The translations under genes were made by a program, and so were the position numbers. The notes under the pieces are model-generated. The model was given only the letters and a program-made list of their open reading frames with translations. It was not told where the DNA came from and did no database searches. Shown here in pieces: positions 31,577 through 41,084 of a stretch of 64,000 nt of DNA (positions are counted from its first letter, which is position 1; each line of letters opens with the position of its first letter). Origin of the DNA: Prorocentrum cordatum (lineage: Eukaryota; Sar; Dinophyceae; Prorocentrales; Prorocentraceae). The stretch lies in NCBI GenBank assembly GCA_963575745.1, contig CAUYUJ010003986.1:1-64000 (forward strand), given 5' to 3'.

Positions 31577-31609
31577 TTTTTGGGTTTTCGGACCGATGCT
31601 CCAGCTGGG

Positions 31610-34600
31610 TCAACTGGCGGCCAGAATCTGCTGCGCCAAATGCACAACAGCGCTAGTAAGCGCCTCAGCAGCACTAAGTTCGGCGTCGGTTATCGTAGCA
31701 CCCTCTAGGCACCACGCGACTTCGCACACATCCCTCCAAACGAGAGGCATATTAGAGGACACGGAGTAGGGGGAGGAGGAGGGGAGAGGAGAACACGAGA
31801 CACTCTTATTACAATCATATCTGTGATTGATGAAACCCACTTGAAGCCAAAAGCCGCACCCCGTCCCTTTGCTGCAAACTCCCCCATCGTATCCACCACG
31901 ACAGGCGATAGGTTGTAGAAAGTCCTCAAAGCTAAACATGTACTCATATTGGTTGTAGAAGCAGTGGCCCTCGCGGGCCAAATGTGTAAGTTCATCAGCT
32001 CGTGTGTTATCTTCCCTGAATTCATGCCTATATAAGTCTTTCCCCAATCCAGAACTTCGAATGCCCAGATCCCCCGCAGCTCGATCTAGAACGTTAATAC
32101 ATCGGTCCACACGTCTCTGGTATTGTTTGTTGTCGCATCGCCATCGTCCCGTCAACCAGTTATTCACAAGTAAACTATCCCCTTTGATTTCTACCCCGAA
32201 TCCTGGACTTACAATGTCCCACACCGTCTGCCTCTCGTTGATAATCGCCAGCCTCTTAGCAAGTTTTTGTGTATCTTTCTCACTCGGTACACGCTCAGTA
32301 TCCCCCACCATCTCGGGAGGTGTATAGTACGCCGCTGTGCCCTTCCAGTTCTGAACAAAATACAGGAATACCTTTGGTTTATCGTACATGCACAAAAGAT
32401 TCTGCCACATCTCCAGGAAAGAACGATAGCTCGTCTCGACACTCGACCACCAGGAGCTGCCATATGTAAGAATGTATGGATACTGCCAGCTACGCTGGCC
32501 CACTCTCTCTGGGCCAGCTCTCAACCTCTTGATCGTGGATGCCTGAGTACGGTTCCCGTGTAGTCGGCAACATTCTGCCATAATGTCCCTGCGCGTAGTC
32601 CACTCAACATTGTACATGAGCAATCCCCTTCTGCTGTCCACGAAAGCTCTGTTATCAGGACTGCAGTGATCAATATCATGACCTGGCAGGGAGAGTGTGG
32701 GCAGTAGAGCCGCCGACCCACTCCCTGAATCAATATTCTCAGAAGCCAAAGAATCACCACCAAACCCTTGTCGTAGTCCCTGCAGTCGTCGTCTTTTCAA
32801 GGTCTGCCTGTTGAAGCTGGCGTCCTGGGTCGCAATGTGCCTGGCGAGCTCCTGTGAAACATCCTCCAGCCTATCACTCAATGCAATACTCTCAGCAACA
32901 ACTTGTGAGATGGCTCCCGCGAAAGATTGCGAGGGTGTATCAGCAAAGCGTACTCTCTTCTGGGAAGGCCCAGGATCAGCACCAAACGTGGCGACGTGTG
33001 CCTGGGGTGTTCCCTCGCATTCGGGGCTTCCCCAGGACTTGCGCCCTGACGCCTCCTGCAAAATTTGGCGACGTTGCCTGAGGTGTTCCCTCGCACTCGG
33101 GGCTTCCTCAGGACTTGCGCTCTGACGCCGTTGAACATGTCGACGGTGACAATCTGACAAGATATACTCCTTGATACTTCTCATCATCGTCCAGCTCTTC
33201 CAAGCAATCATCTGTACAGCTGATGGGAAATTGGCCTCAGCGAAATGCCGTCGCACCTTGTGGAGCATCTCAGGGCGCCAGACACCCCATGTTAGCGAAG
33301 ACGGCTTGCGACGGCACCACATACGCAGCAGACACATGCCCTCAAAAGCATGTATGGTTCGCACCGCCTCAGCATCAAGCGTGAACATCTCTCCCGCATA
33401 TAGCAGACGCGATTGGACCTGAGCTTGATAACGACGATATTTGTGTTTCAGCGGTACCGATCTGCACCCAAAATATGATATCTGAGCGAAAAAGGATCCT
33501 CTGGCGCATTTAAGTCGATGTGCTAGGTCCTCGTGTCCCTCGAGAAAGCTTTTGCAGACAACGCAGCCCAGAATGGAAAGCGACTCCACCGGTGTGAAGG
33601 CAACTCGTTGGTCTCCGACTTGGGCCAGAATCGGCGTAGGGTCCTGGGTCCCGCATACGAGTATCTGCAAGGATGATGACTTCCAACTCATTCCCCAGTC
33701 TGCTAAAGCAACGGTGAAAACATCAACGATCTTCTGGATTTCCTTAGCATTCCTCCCCACAAGGTACAGATTATCAGCCCAAAGCGCATGGTTGTACGTG
33801 TGGTAGGTAGCGGGGTTGTGGGGGTCGGGGATCTCGTACCCTATGTTCTGAGCGTCCAGAGAGGCAACTACAGAGGCCCACATGGCGATAACCACGATGT
33901 TGAAGGCTAGCGGGCTCTCAGTCCCGCCCGTCCTCAAGCTCTTATCCCAAGACACCCCATCCAGTTGGATCCCTTCGAAGACGATGGTGCAATTTGTAAT
34001 AGCGAGCGGCTCAATAAGTGCATATTGTAAACGTGCTGGGATCTCTAGTTTATCCATTGCGCGTGCAAGCATACTGAGCGTGACATTGTCGAATGCTCGT
34101 GCAATATCTGCCGATGCAATATGTGCGCTCTGATCTTTGCCCCATATAGAAGCGTGCTGTGCAATACCTTTAAGTGCGGCCGCGATCTCCCATGTATGCC
34201 GTCCCCCTGCAAAGCCGTAGATTCCCAACTTACTTTTCCAGAGAGCCAGCCTGTCCTCAATAAGAATAGTAACTGCCGTGAGGTACCACTTGCCTAGAGT
34301 GTTGGAAATTATCAAGTTCCTGGTGTCATCCAGGGACTCCATGTTGGACATCTTCGGCATGAGATTCAAATACACATCACACCATGAGCTGGGAGTGCGT
34401 CGACGACCCGAATATATCTCCTGAAACACAGAAGTGATCCTGCGCATCGAGCGCCATGGCAGAACTTTGAGTAACTCAATGCTGACACCATCGGGTCCAC
34501 AAGCTTTGCCGCTACGAAGGCGAGCGCGGGCTCGATATATGACGGAAGGCGTGAGTGTGGGGCCAACTGCTTGGCTGTCAAGTGCTGCGCGACGGAGACG

Positions 34601-35920
34601 TGTAACAAGTTGTGCATTACGCTCACGCTCAGCAGGACATGTCATGGTACGTACAGCATGTGCATGCACCTCCTCCTCCCAGGCCTCCCTGTCCTCCGTG
34701 ACGATACCATCCACCTTCAATTTACGAACTCTCGTCCTCTTCCCCCTCCTAGTCGGTGCTACTGAATATTCAGCTTTCTGTCGATTGTATTCGTCTTGCA
34801 ATGGTCGGAGTTGCCGTCTAAGTTCACGCTGTGCTTGCCGATTGCCTTTATGTTCACGAACTTGCTTTTCAAGTAGGGCATGCTGTGGGGTCCTCGCAGG
34901 GGGTGACCTCTGGTGTCCAGGAGCACTCAGCAGGGGCAGGGCGTGTTCACGAATTGTTTTTGCCATCTCCTCTGGGCCTACTACAGGTACCTGGATATCC
35001 ACCAAAGCTCGAAACATATCCTCCTCCCTGTGGCTCTCGAACTGCTTATGGGCACTATGATGCCTAGGTGCAGGACGGTAACGTGATGTAGGCTTCGCTG
35101 CAACATTCATCTCAACACGAACGAGAGCGTGGTCGCTGAATCGGCTGTCGTGAGCCTCATACAACATGTCCACTCTACCATCTACAATCATGTCAGACCA
35201 ACTGGTGGGCACCATGATGTAATCAAGCACACGGGGAGCCGTCTGCCTGCCTAAAGGTTCAAAAGTAGGCACCCTCCGAGTCCCTAGTGTATTTGTCGCG
35301 CAGAGCCGCATCCGCTGCATGAAGCCCTCCATCTCCTCCCTCATGTGATCTTCCCTCCACCTCCTCTGTTCATGATCCCCTTTCACACCATACCCTCTAT
35401 GCATAGCAATGGACAGAGCTTGGCCTGTGTGGATCCCGAACCTGGTCTCAAGTCCAGGCGTCAGCTCCACTTGGCAGTCTCCCGCCAGCACAAGTCTGTA
35501 TTCAGACCCATTCTTCGAACAAAAGTGTGCAAACGTCTGCCTAATATAACCAAGCATACTCTTCTGAACATCAAGTGCATCATCACGATCGCAGTGCGGG
35601 AAATACGCCGACACCAAGAAAACACACGGGCGCCTAAACACAAGTATTGAAATACGGTCTGTTGAAAAACTGGCTTTGATATTATGACGTTGTTGCCCTC
35701 TGATCACAACGCCAGCCTGCTTGCAAGTAGAGAGATAAGACTCCCATCCCAACTTTCTAAAACTGATCGAATTATGTGAGAGGTTCTGGCACTCCTGCAG
35801 ACACACGATATTCACCCCCAGTGTAGACAGCAGGCGCATGCAACTAAATCCCCTGTCCTGACTCTTGCCGATCTTATTCACATTCAAAGTCCCAAGCTGC
35901 ATGAGTAGGGAGTCAGGCAA
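31610..35920 (-). CDS. LINE 2 ORF2: endonuclease - reverse transcriptase - permuted RNase H
   Basis: 1436 codons, uninterrupted. Residues ~1-270: endonuclease/exonuclease/phosphatase fold, which nicks the target (LGTLNVNKIG, CLQECQNL, VSAYFPHCD, LAGDCQVE, VLDYIMVP, FSDHALVRV). Residues ~330-470: basic linker. Residues ~470-790: reverse transcriptase with motif A SADIARAFDNV (Asp605), motif B RTGGTESPLAFN and motif C LWADNLYLV (Trp714-Asn717) in place of YADD. C-terminus: an RNase H-like domain whose motifs appear as GDSLLVNNWL (Asp1248), REDNTRADELTH (Asp1309), GGYDGGVCSKGTGCGFW (Asp1345) and DAELSAAEAL (Glu1414). The canonical order would put the last two first. The first codon given is not an ATG; the first ATG is 7 codons inside, and the frame is open back to the ORF1 UGA, so readthrough from ORF1 is plausible. 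Confidence 0.92.
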   Translation of the reverse strand: MPDSLLMQLGTLNVNKIGKSQDRGFSCMRLLSTLGVNIVCLQECQNLSHNSISFRKLGWESYLSTCKQAGVVIRGQQRHNIKASFSTDRISILVFRRPCVFLVSAYFPHCDRDDALDVQKSMLGYIRQTFAHFCSKNGSEYRLVLAGDCQVELTPGLETRFGIHTGQALSIAMHRGYGVKGDHEQRRWREDHMREEMEGFMQRMRLCATNTLGTRRVPTFEPLGRQTAPRVLDYIMVPTSWSDMIVDGRVDMLYEAHDSRFSDHALVRVEMNVAAKPTSRYRPAPRHHSAHKQFESHREEDMFRALVDIQVPVVGPEEMAKTIREHALPLLSAPGHQRSPPARTPQHALLEKQVREHKGNRQAQRELRRQLRPLQDEYNRQKAEYSVAPTRRGKRTRVRKLKVDGIVTEDREAWEEEVHAHAVRTMTCPAERERNAQLVTRLRRAALDSQAVGPTLTPSVIYRARARLRSGKACGPDGVSIELLKVLPWRSMRRITSVFQEIYSGRRRTPSSWCDVYLNLMPKMSNMESLDDTRNLIISNTLGKWYLTAVTILIEDRLALWKSKLGIYGFAGGRHTWEIAAALKGIAQHASIWGKDQSAHIASADIARAFDNVTLSMLARAMDKLEIPARLQYALIEPLAITNCTIVFEGIQLDGVSWDKSLRTGGTESPLAFNIVVIAMWASVVASLDAQNIGYEIPDPHNPATYHTYNHALWADNLYLVGRNAKEIQKIVDVFTVALADWGMSWKSSSLQILVCGTQDPTPILAQVGDQRVAFTPVESLSILGCVVCKSFLEGHEDLAHRLKCARGSFFAQISYFGCRSVPLKHKYRRYQAQVQSRLLYAGEMFTLDAEAVRTIHAFEGMCLLRMWCRRKPSSLTWGVWRPEMLHKVRRHFAEANFPSAVQMIAWKSWTMMRSIKEYILSDCHRRHVQRRQSASPEEAPSAREHLRQRRQILQEASGRKSWGSPECEGTPQAHVATFGADPGPSQKRVRFADTPSQSFAGAISQVVAESIALSDRLEDVSQELARHIATQDASFNRQTLKRRRLQGLRQGFGGDSLASENIDSGSGSAALLPTLSLPGHDIDHCSPDNRAFVDSRRGLLMYNVEWTTRRDIMAECCRLHGNRTQASTIKRLRAGPERVGQRSWQYPYILTYGSSWWSSVETSYRSFLEMWQNLLCMYDKPKVFLYFVQNWKGTAAYYTPPEMVGDTERVPSEKDTQKLAKRLAIINERQTVWDIVSPGFGVEIKGDSLLVNNWLTGRWRCDNKQYQRRVDRCINVLDRAAGDLGIRSSGLGKDLYRHEFREDNTRADELTHLAREGHCFYNQYEYMFSFEDFLQPIACRGGYDGGVCSKGTGCGFWLQVGFINHRYDCNKSVSCSPLPSSSPYSVSSNMPLVWRDVCEVAWCLEGATITDAELSAAEALTSAVVHLAQQILAAS

Positions 35921-35944
35921 CCCACTCTTAGGACCCGTTGAGCC

Positions 35945-35953
35945 CCGTCAACG
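35945..35953 (-). promoter_or_regulatory. In-frame UGA CGG junction between LINE 2 ORF1 and ORF2
   Basis: ORF1 ends CGT TGA CGG GGC. The reading frame continues without another stop into ORF2. UGA followed by CGG is a known leaky stop context in some plant RNA viruses (established). LINE 1 has UGA CGU and LINE 3 has CGA CGG at the aligned position. Candidate readthrough site that would give an ORF1-ORF2 fusion. Confidence 0.6.
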
Positions 35954-37375
35954 ACTTGAATTGAGAGCGGCCGTGAAATCGTCATACGTGCATGTGATAT
36001 TTGTGTTGTGTTTAATCGTGCCATCCCATATGTCACGATGTACTTCCCAGTTGCCCGTCGTCACCTTGAATACGGCAACCTCAACCGGTCTACGACTCGC
36101 ATCGGCAGGCTTCGTCCAGATCGTACTCGTACCATTGCCCGACCCCGTCTCGGCCTTGATATCCATCGCTGGGTTATTGCCTATCTTCTCACGCCATGTA
36201 CCGTAGAATCTACCGCATGCCGAGATGTGATCCTTCTTCCATGGAGGTGCTTCCAAGCGAACTCTGACTGTTGCTGGGGTGGCTGTCATATTCGCGAACA
36301 TGCTGGCACGTGTGGGTGGGCTCCGTGCCGTCTGCTGTGGCGTGCGGGTGTTGTCAGGCGTGAAGGCATCTTCGAGAAGTTGCTTGATCTCCCAGAAAAC
36401 TGAATCTTCTGTGCCCGCAGTGAACTTCATCTTCACCGAGCTCAGCATCATGCGACTGCCGTTCAAGCGTAGGGTTCCCATCGCATCGAATCGACTATCG
36501 ATCTCGTTGGGGAGTATTGACCTGATATTAGTAATGAGCTGAGCGGCATCCGAATCCCTCATCATCGACTGTGAACGCTGAAGTGTTGACCCATTCCATT
36601 GTGTCCATCCAGTGAGCTCGACAAAGCTACGATGCCAAGAGAGCCTCTGTCCTCCCCCTCCTCCCAAAGGATTGGCACCAGGGCCAGTACCGAAACCTCC
36701 AGAGGTGGATGCGCTGGCAGTGCTTGGTGGATTCGAACGGAGATCCTTCATCTGACGCTCTAGGTCACTCATGCGTTTGTCCTGCACCTCCTGATGGGTA
36801 GAAATGCGTGCAATATCAGCTTTCATCATTCCCTGCTCGGCTGCTGCTACCGCCTGACCTGCCATGATTTCTTTGTGAAAGTTTTGCATCCATCCAGGCG
36901 CCTCGCTCGCTGTGGACAAGCTGGCCGCCTTGGCTGCCTCAAGAGACTGGCGTGCCTGTGCAAGCGCATCCTGATATGCTCGTCCCTCCCCATCACGTCC
37001 CTCTGCCCCGCAATGACGAACTTGCCTCTGAAAATCCTCTCCTGCTCCCATGACTGCATCCCCTCCTCCAGGCATGTTGGCAGCAATATTGGCCATATCT
37101 TCAGAGTCTGGGAACCCCCACCTTTGAAGAAAAGCACGATCTTGTAACACTTCACTCGCACGTTTGAAACTGTGGCGTGAAGTCCCGAAATATTGATCCA
37201 AATCAACAGAAGGTCTGTCCAAGGAAGGACCCTGTCTACGGCACCACTGTGATGTTGTCTCTCCCCAATGTTCGAGACCACACTGCCGACGAAAGACAAC
37301 TTGTGAATCCCAGGAGTCTTCCGTCCTGAGTCGTCCAGATCGTACTCTCACGATAACAATGAAACAAGTATGCAA
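35948..37375 (-). CDS. LINE 2 ORF1: coiled-coil RNA-binding-type protein
   Basis: 475 codons as an open frame. Residues ~30-60 hold LEHWGETTSQWCRRQ, shared with LINE 1 ORF1. Residues ~130-215 are Ala/Glu/Gln-rich and predicted helical (QDALAQARQSLEAAKAA, DLERQMKDL), likely a coiled coil. After a Gly/Ser linker, residues ~245-470 form a conserved domain (LSWHRSFVELTGWTQWNGS, LRLNGSRMMLSSVKMKFTAG, PPWKKDHISACGRFYGTW). This order matches L1-type ORF1 proteins, which trimerise and bind element RNA (inference). The frame begins at TTG; no ATG precedes the shared LEHWGE block, so the true start is unclear. It ends at the UGA (35948-35950). Confidence 0.8.
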   Translation of the reverse strand: MHTCFIVIVRVRSGRLRTEDSWDSQVVFRRQCGLEHWGETTSQWCRRQGPSLDRPSVDLDQYFGTSRHSFKRASEVLQDRAFLQRWGFPDSEDMANIAANMPGGGDAVMGAGEDFQRQVRHCGAEGRDGEGRAYQDALAQARQSLEAAKAASLSTASEAPGWMQNFHKEIMAGQAVAAAEQGMMKADIARISTHQEVQDKRMSDLERQMKDLRSNPPSTASASTSGGFGTGPGANPLGGGGGQRLSWHRSFVELTGWTQWNGSTLQRSQSMMRDSDAAQLITNIRSILPNEIDSRFDAMGTLRLNGSRMMLSSVKMKFTAGTEDSVFWEIKQLLEDAFTPDNTRTPQQTARSPPTRASMFANMTATPATVRVRLEAPPWKKDHISACGRFYGTWREKIGNNPAMDIKAETGSGNGTSTIWTKPADASRRPVEVAVFKVTTGNWEVHRDIWDGTIKHNTNITCTYDDFTAALNSSR

Positions 37376-37514
37376 GATGTACGGTACTCAGGCAAAGACT
37401 ACTCTGAGGCACCGTGTACAGTAAGTGGAACAAAGAACGCCTTACTGCACAATGCAGCTCGAGACGAGGGGGACCCCAGCGGTGAGACCAGGCCAAGCGG
37501 GAGGTAAGCTCCGC
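37376..37514 (-). other. LINE 2 5' untranslated region
   Basis: 139 bp from the target-site copy to the ORF1 frame. On the minus strand it begins GAGCGGAGCTTACCTCCCGC. No promoter motif can be defended. Confidence 0.5.
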
Positions 37515-37798
37515 TCAACCTGGTCACCGCCGGGAACCTCGCAGAGCTCCTTGTACGCGTAAGAGTGCCCAGAATCGAAGCAGAGAACTTCGCACTAGAT
37601 TTTTCTAAAATCTTCAATTCTCGATTTTACGTGTCAATCTGAGGTCAGGTCCCTCGCTTCGCTCGGGAGAATTCGTCGACGGAATAAGCTAAAAATTTCA
37701 GAGGTAACTTCTGTAAAATGAAGATTCAAACGAATGATTAGAACTGCAAAATCGGCTGAGCCAGGCCGCAGAAGGTATGGTCGCGTCTCTTTTCGAAA
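37515..37798 (+). mobile_element. Right part of the F1 element split by LINE 2
   Basis: Second target-site copy TCAACCTGGT, then CACCGCCGGGAACCTCGCAG and AGCTCC, followed by F1 interior (AAGAGTGCCCAGAATCGAAG). It ends where the next F1 head (split by LINE 3) begins. Confidence 0.85.
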
Positions 37799-37829
37799 CT
37801 GGCGCCGGCGGCGAAACGTCAACCTGGTC
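37799..37829 (+). repeat. Left half of the hairpin split by LINE 3, with target-site copy
   Basis: CTGGCGCCGGCGGCGAAACG then TCAACCTGGTC. The duplicated 10 bp are CAACCTGGTC (37820-37829 and 43072-43081). TTTTTTGCGCC of the LINE end follows. Confidence 0.93.
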
Positions 37830-38255
37830 TTTTTTGCGCCTTTTGCGAAGGCCGGTTCGAGCTCCCATGGGAGCAGGCCTAAACACAAAGAACCTAACCA
37901 GCGAGGCTGCACAGGAAGACAGCGAAGCTGCAAAGATTGAAACAGAGGTGCATCAAACAGCGAAGCTGCACAGATATGCACAAGACTGCTAATACACGAG
38001 AAGACTACTAAGAATAGAAAGAGGGAAGCAAAGCAGTGCGAGACCATGCAGTAACGACATATAGCGATTACCGTCTCAGCACCACTGAAATTAAAAGCAG
38101 TGAGAGACCATACAGTAACCACTGGTTTATACAGCGATTACCGTTTCAACACCACTGAGACAAACACAAAACTAACAACTAGAATGACGAGTACACTTCA
38201 AAGCAAGGTCTTAAAGCGGTAAGATTATGCAGCGAAGCTGTAAAGAAGTGTGCCA
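37830..38255 (-). other. LINE 3 3' untranslated region with mini-hairpins and a 70-bp duplication
   Basis: CAGCGA(A/G)GCTG mini-hairpins occur at about 37898, 37921, 37959 and 38230. A ~65-75-bp block (GCAGTG(C/A)GAGACCAT ... AGCGATTACCGT ... CACCACTGA) occurs twice at about 38034-38097 and 38098-38160. The extreme 3' end on the LINE strand carries two GCAAAA-type motifs (CGCAAAAGGCGCAAAAAAG), similar to LINE 1 and the 47-kb fragment. Confidence 0.65.
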
Positions 38256-40325
38256 TCAACATATGTGTGTGCACAAATCAACAACTCCCGACAATAAACT
38301 CTCAGATGCAGCAAGTTCCGCCTGGGTGACAGCACAGTGGGAGGGGAGCATAAAAGCACGCTTTGCGACACCGAGCTGCCAACGCTTGGGAGGAAGGCCA
38401 GGGGGAAGAGAAGCAGGAGGCAAATTAGCAGAGATAAAGATGTCAATCACCCAACCGCATGATGTGCCTAACTCACATCTGCCACCATCAAAAGAGCCTC
38501 TCACCGCGTGTACACTATATTGACCCGAACGAATAGAAGAAAGTGTATCGAGATCCCACCGCACATCTAATGTAGTCAGCCCTTCTCTGGCCACGTGTGT
38601 CTCGTGGTCCGCCTCTGCGTTCCCCTCCCGATAGACCCATTTCCAGATATCACGGCCCGCCTCAGGACTGTAGATCTTGAACTGCTTACACACGGAGTAC
38701 ATAGTATTTTGCATGGCAGCTATTGTTTGGCTGTAAATTTCATTCAGGCGTCTGTTTTTTCCCGTCAGCCAACGTGTTACACACTGGATATCCCCCATCA
38801 ATTCTAAGGCCAGCAATCCAGGGTTGATCCTCCAGTTAGTCTCATCATGATACAGAGCAGCAATCCTTTTGGCAACACGATCGTTTTCACGTTGTTGTTG
38901 AGCCTCCGTTTTGTTCTCCCCCTCCTCCTTCCAGCGGGTGCCTGAAATAGCATCTTTTATCAAGCAGAAATCCAATAGCTTGGGTAGATTAAGCTGCTGT
39001 AGCGTGTCCACTAAGAAGGTCTTCCAACCTAACTCCGTCCAACACATACTCTGATCCCAGTGGGGCCCCTGAGTGACCTCAAACACCGCGAACCAAGGCT
39101 GGAGACTCTGCATAACCCGATGCGGACGCCGACGAGAAAGAACACGACCGCGGACACCAGCAGCACGAACCATGGCATCACGATGTGTGGTGTACTCTCC
39201 AGACGCATGCAACATACACAGCGCGCTCTGCATAGATGCGGTGGCCCACTTATGTGCAAAGCTCTGGCGTGCTCGTTTACGAGGAGGCTCCGAGATCGGT
39301 TGCGACGAGGTCTGGGATGGCCCCTCCCGACGCTGGCGAACGTTGCGATACATGTCAGAGATCAACTTCCGACGATTTTGCCCAGGAGCGGGGGTGGGAG
39401 GGACGGGCGAGTCACACAGTACATGAGGCAACTCAGGTTCACGAGATAATCTTCCTTGGCTGAGGTCGTCACGATCAGGCTGAGCAAGATTACCGAAAGC
39501 CGCGCATACAACATGCTTCGCAAACATGCACTGCCGATACAAGGTGAGCTGCACAAGTGAAGGACGAGAAGAATTGAGCAACAACATACGTGCACGCCTG
39601 ATCCGAGAGCTCCAGTAGTCACCCCACGTCTCGTTCACCCTCTTACGACGGCGACACATCGCGGAGATAAATGTCCCCTCCTCCTGGTGAATCACCGTCA
39701 GACTGTTCGCGTCACATGTGGTACCTTCAATACCATAGAGGAAGCAGGAGCGAACTCGAGCGTCGTACCGTGCAAGCTTTCGGCCCATGGGTATGACGGC
39801 GCTCGTATAGAAAGCAGCATCATTCCAAAAACGCCGTCGTGCTTTCTTCAGTCGATGGAGTATATCTGCATGATCTGAGAACTCAATGTCCAGCAATGTG
39901 CCCAACACAATCGTCTGAGTGACCTGCGGAATAGTATACGAAATAGGCTCAGAGAAATGTGTGTGTTCCTGTGGCCTGTAGACCTCATCTTTGGGATTGT
40001 GAGACTTCTCCTCGTCGCCTAAAGACACAGTGATATGAAGTGCACTGGGAGGTCCAGGACAACCACAGGCAAGATATTCTAAGGAGCTCTCCTTCCACCT
40101 AAATCCGTGTCGGTGGATCGCAATGGACAGGTCAGTGAGCATGGCCAACATGTCTGTCCGACGGGATGCAACCAAGATAACGTTGTCGGCCCAGAGCCAA
40201 TGATTGACCAGCAACTCAGAAGCTTCAGGAGAAAGCTGCACCCCATAGCCACGGTCACGCCACCGTGTGATAATGGGCCCCAATATGCACAAAAATTTCG
40301 CCACCCATAGTGCAGGAGCCTCCAT
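38256..40325 (-). pseudogene. LINE 3 ORF2, C-terminal part: RT motifs B/C and permuted RNase H
   Basis: Begins inside motif B (IRTGSMEAPALW on the extended frame), then LWADNVILVASRRTD with WADN at 40182-40193. It continues through the thumb and connection (long, Arg-rich, with QRREGPSQTSSQP linker) to an RNase H-like end: MGDIQCVTRWLTG, REGNAEADHETH, GSFDGGRCELGTSCGW, QAELAASESL, in the same permuted order as LINEs 1 and 2. Motif A is absent because of the deletion upstream, so it has no polymerase activity even if expressed. Confidence 0.88.
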
Positions 40326-40339
40326 GGAGCCCGTACGTA

Positions 40340-41084
40340 TACAGGTGTCCCAAGATGTAGACCATGTTGTCTAAGAGCCTCCTCCCACTTACTAACGTCC
40401 TGTGTCAGCTCCCCCTCGATCATCATCTGTGTGGCTTTCGGCTTACGTCGAACCCCCTCCCGTAGTCGATACAACAACCGGGCACGCTCAATATCTCAAC
40501 AAACCCTCCTCCACTGCTTCAGGCTGTTTTTTATACACCTCCTTCTCCACCTCCTCCCTCTTGTACTCCCGCCTAATCCTGTAGCGCTCCTCCTTAATCC
40601 TCAGCTGGTCCTCTGAGAGCTTCGGGAACCCAGAAGATTGTCTACCAGCATTTCGGGAAAGGTCCAAGGTCTCGTGGGCACCCTCAAAGACGGCCGTAGT
40701 CATGAGCTCTATGGGGTTAGCCTCAAGGTCCTCGGAGAGCGCCGCGAAGCGGTTGAACTGGCACACGGAGCGCTCCAAGCAAGCCATTTGGTGAACCTCC
40801 GAGCCCGCCTGCAGCTTCCACCGAGCAAGTGAGGGTCGAGTACGAGGACGCAATTTAGCCTGATGATCTGGAAGTCGGAGCTGGAGCAACTTATGATCAC
40901 TGAATGTCATCTCACGCGCACGTGTATGCACAACATCAGATGGCAAGACCCATGAACAGCAGACCTCTGGAACCTGCCAATCCGTCGGGATAGTAGTCAT
41001 ATACATGCTCATATTTACGTGTGCAGGTGCGCGCTTGCCGTAGGTGTTCGCAAGACGGAGCTTCAGGGCACCCATGGTTTTCAA
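40340..41084 (-). pseudogene. LINE 3 ORF2, end of endonuclease domain and linker
   Basis: In a frame shifted from the preceding one, 41084-40488 reads LANTYGKRAPAH, DWQVPEVCCSWVLP and MTFSDHKLLQLRL (the SDH motif of the endonuclease fold), then the basic linker (RIKEERYRIRREYKREEVEK). After a stop at 40488 the linker continues in another frame (RLREGVRRKPKATQMMIEGE, LTQDVSKWEEALRQ) to the deletion point near 40380. Confidence 0.8.

Larger units (their letters stand above)
31577..37514 (-). mobile_element. LINE 2: intact retrotransposon in an F1 hairpin loop (5.9 kb)
   Basis: Bounded by an exact 10-bp target-site duplication (TCAACCTGGT at 31567-31576 and 37515-37524) inside the loop of an F1 hairpin. 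On the minus strand: 5' region, ORF1 (37375-35948), an in-frame UGA, ORF2 (35920-31610, 1436 codons without interruption) and a 3' end in an A-rich tail. Identical target copies and open frames suggest a recent insertion and a potentially functional element. Confidence 0.93.

Noticed and set aside
37734-37992. Short plus-strand frames over the LINE 3 target and tail
   Set aside because: They cross a repeat/LINE junction and have no domain.
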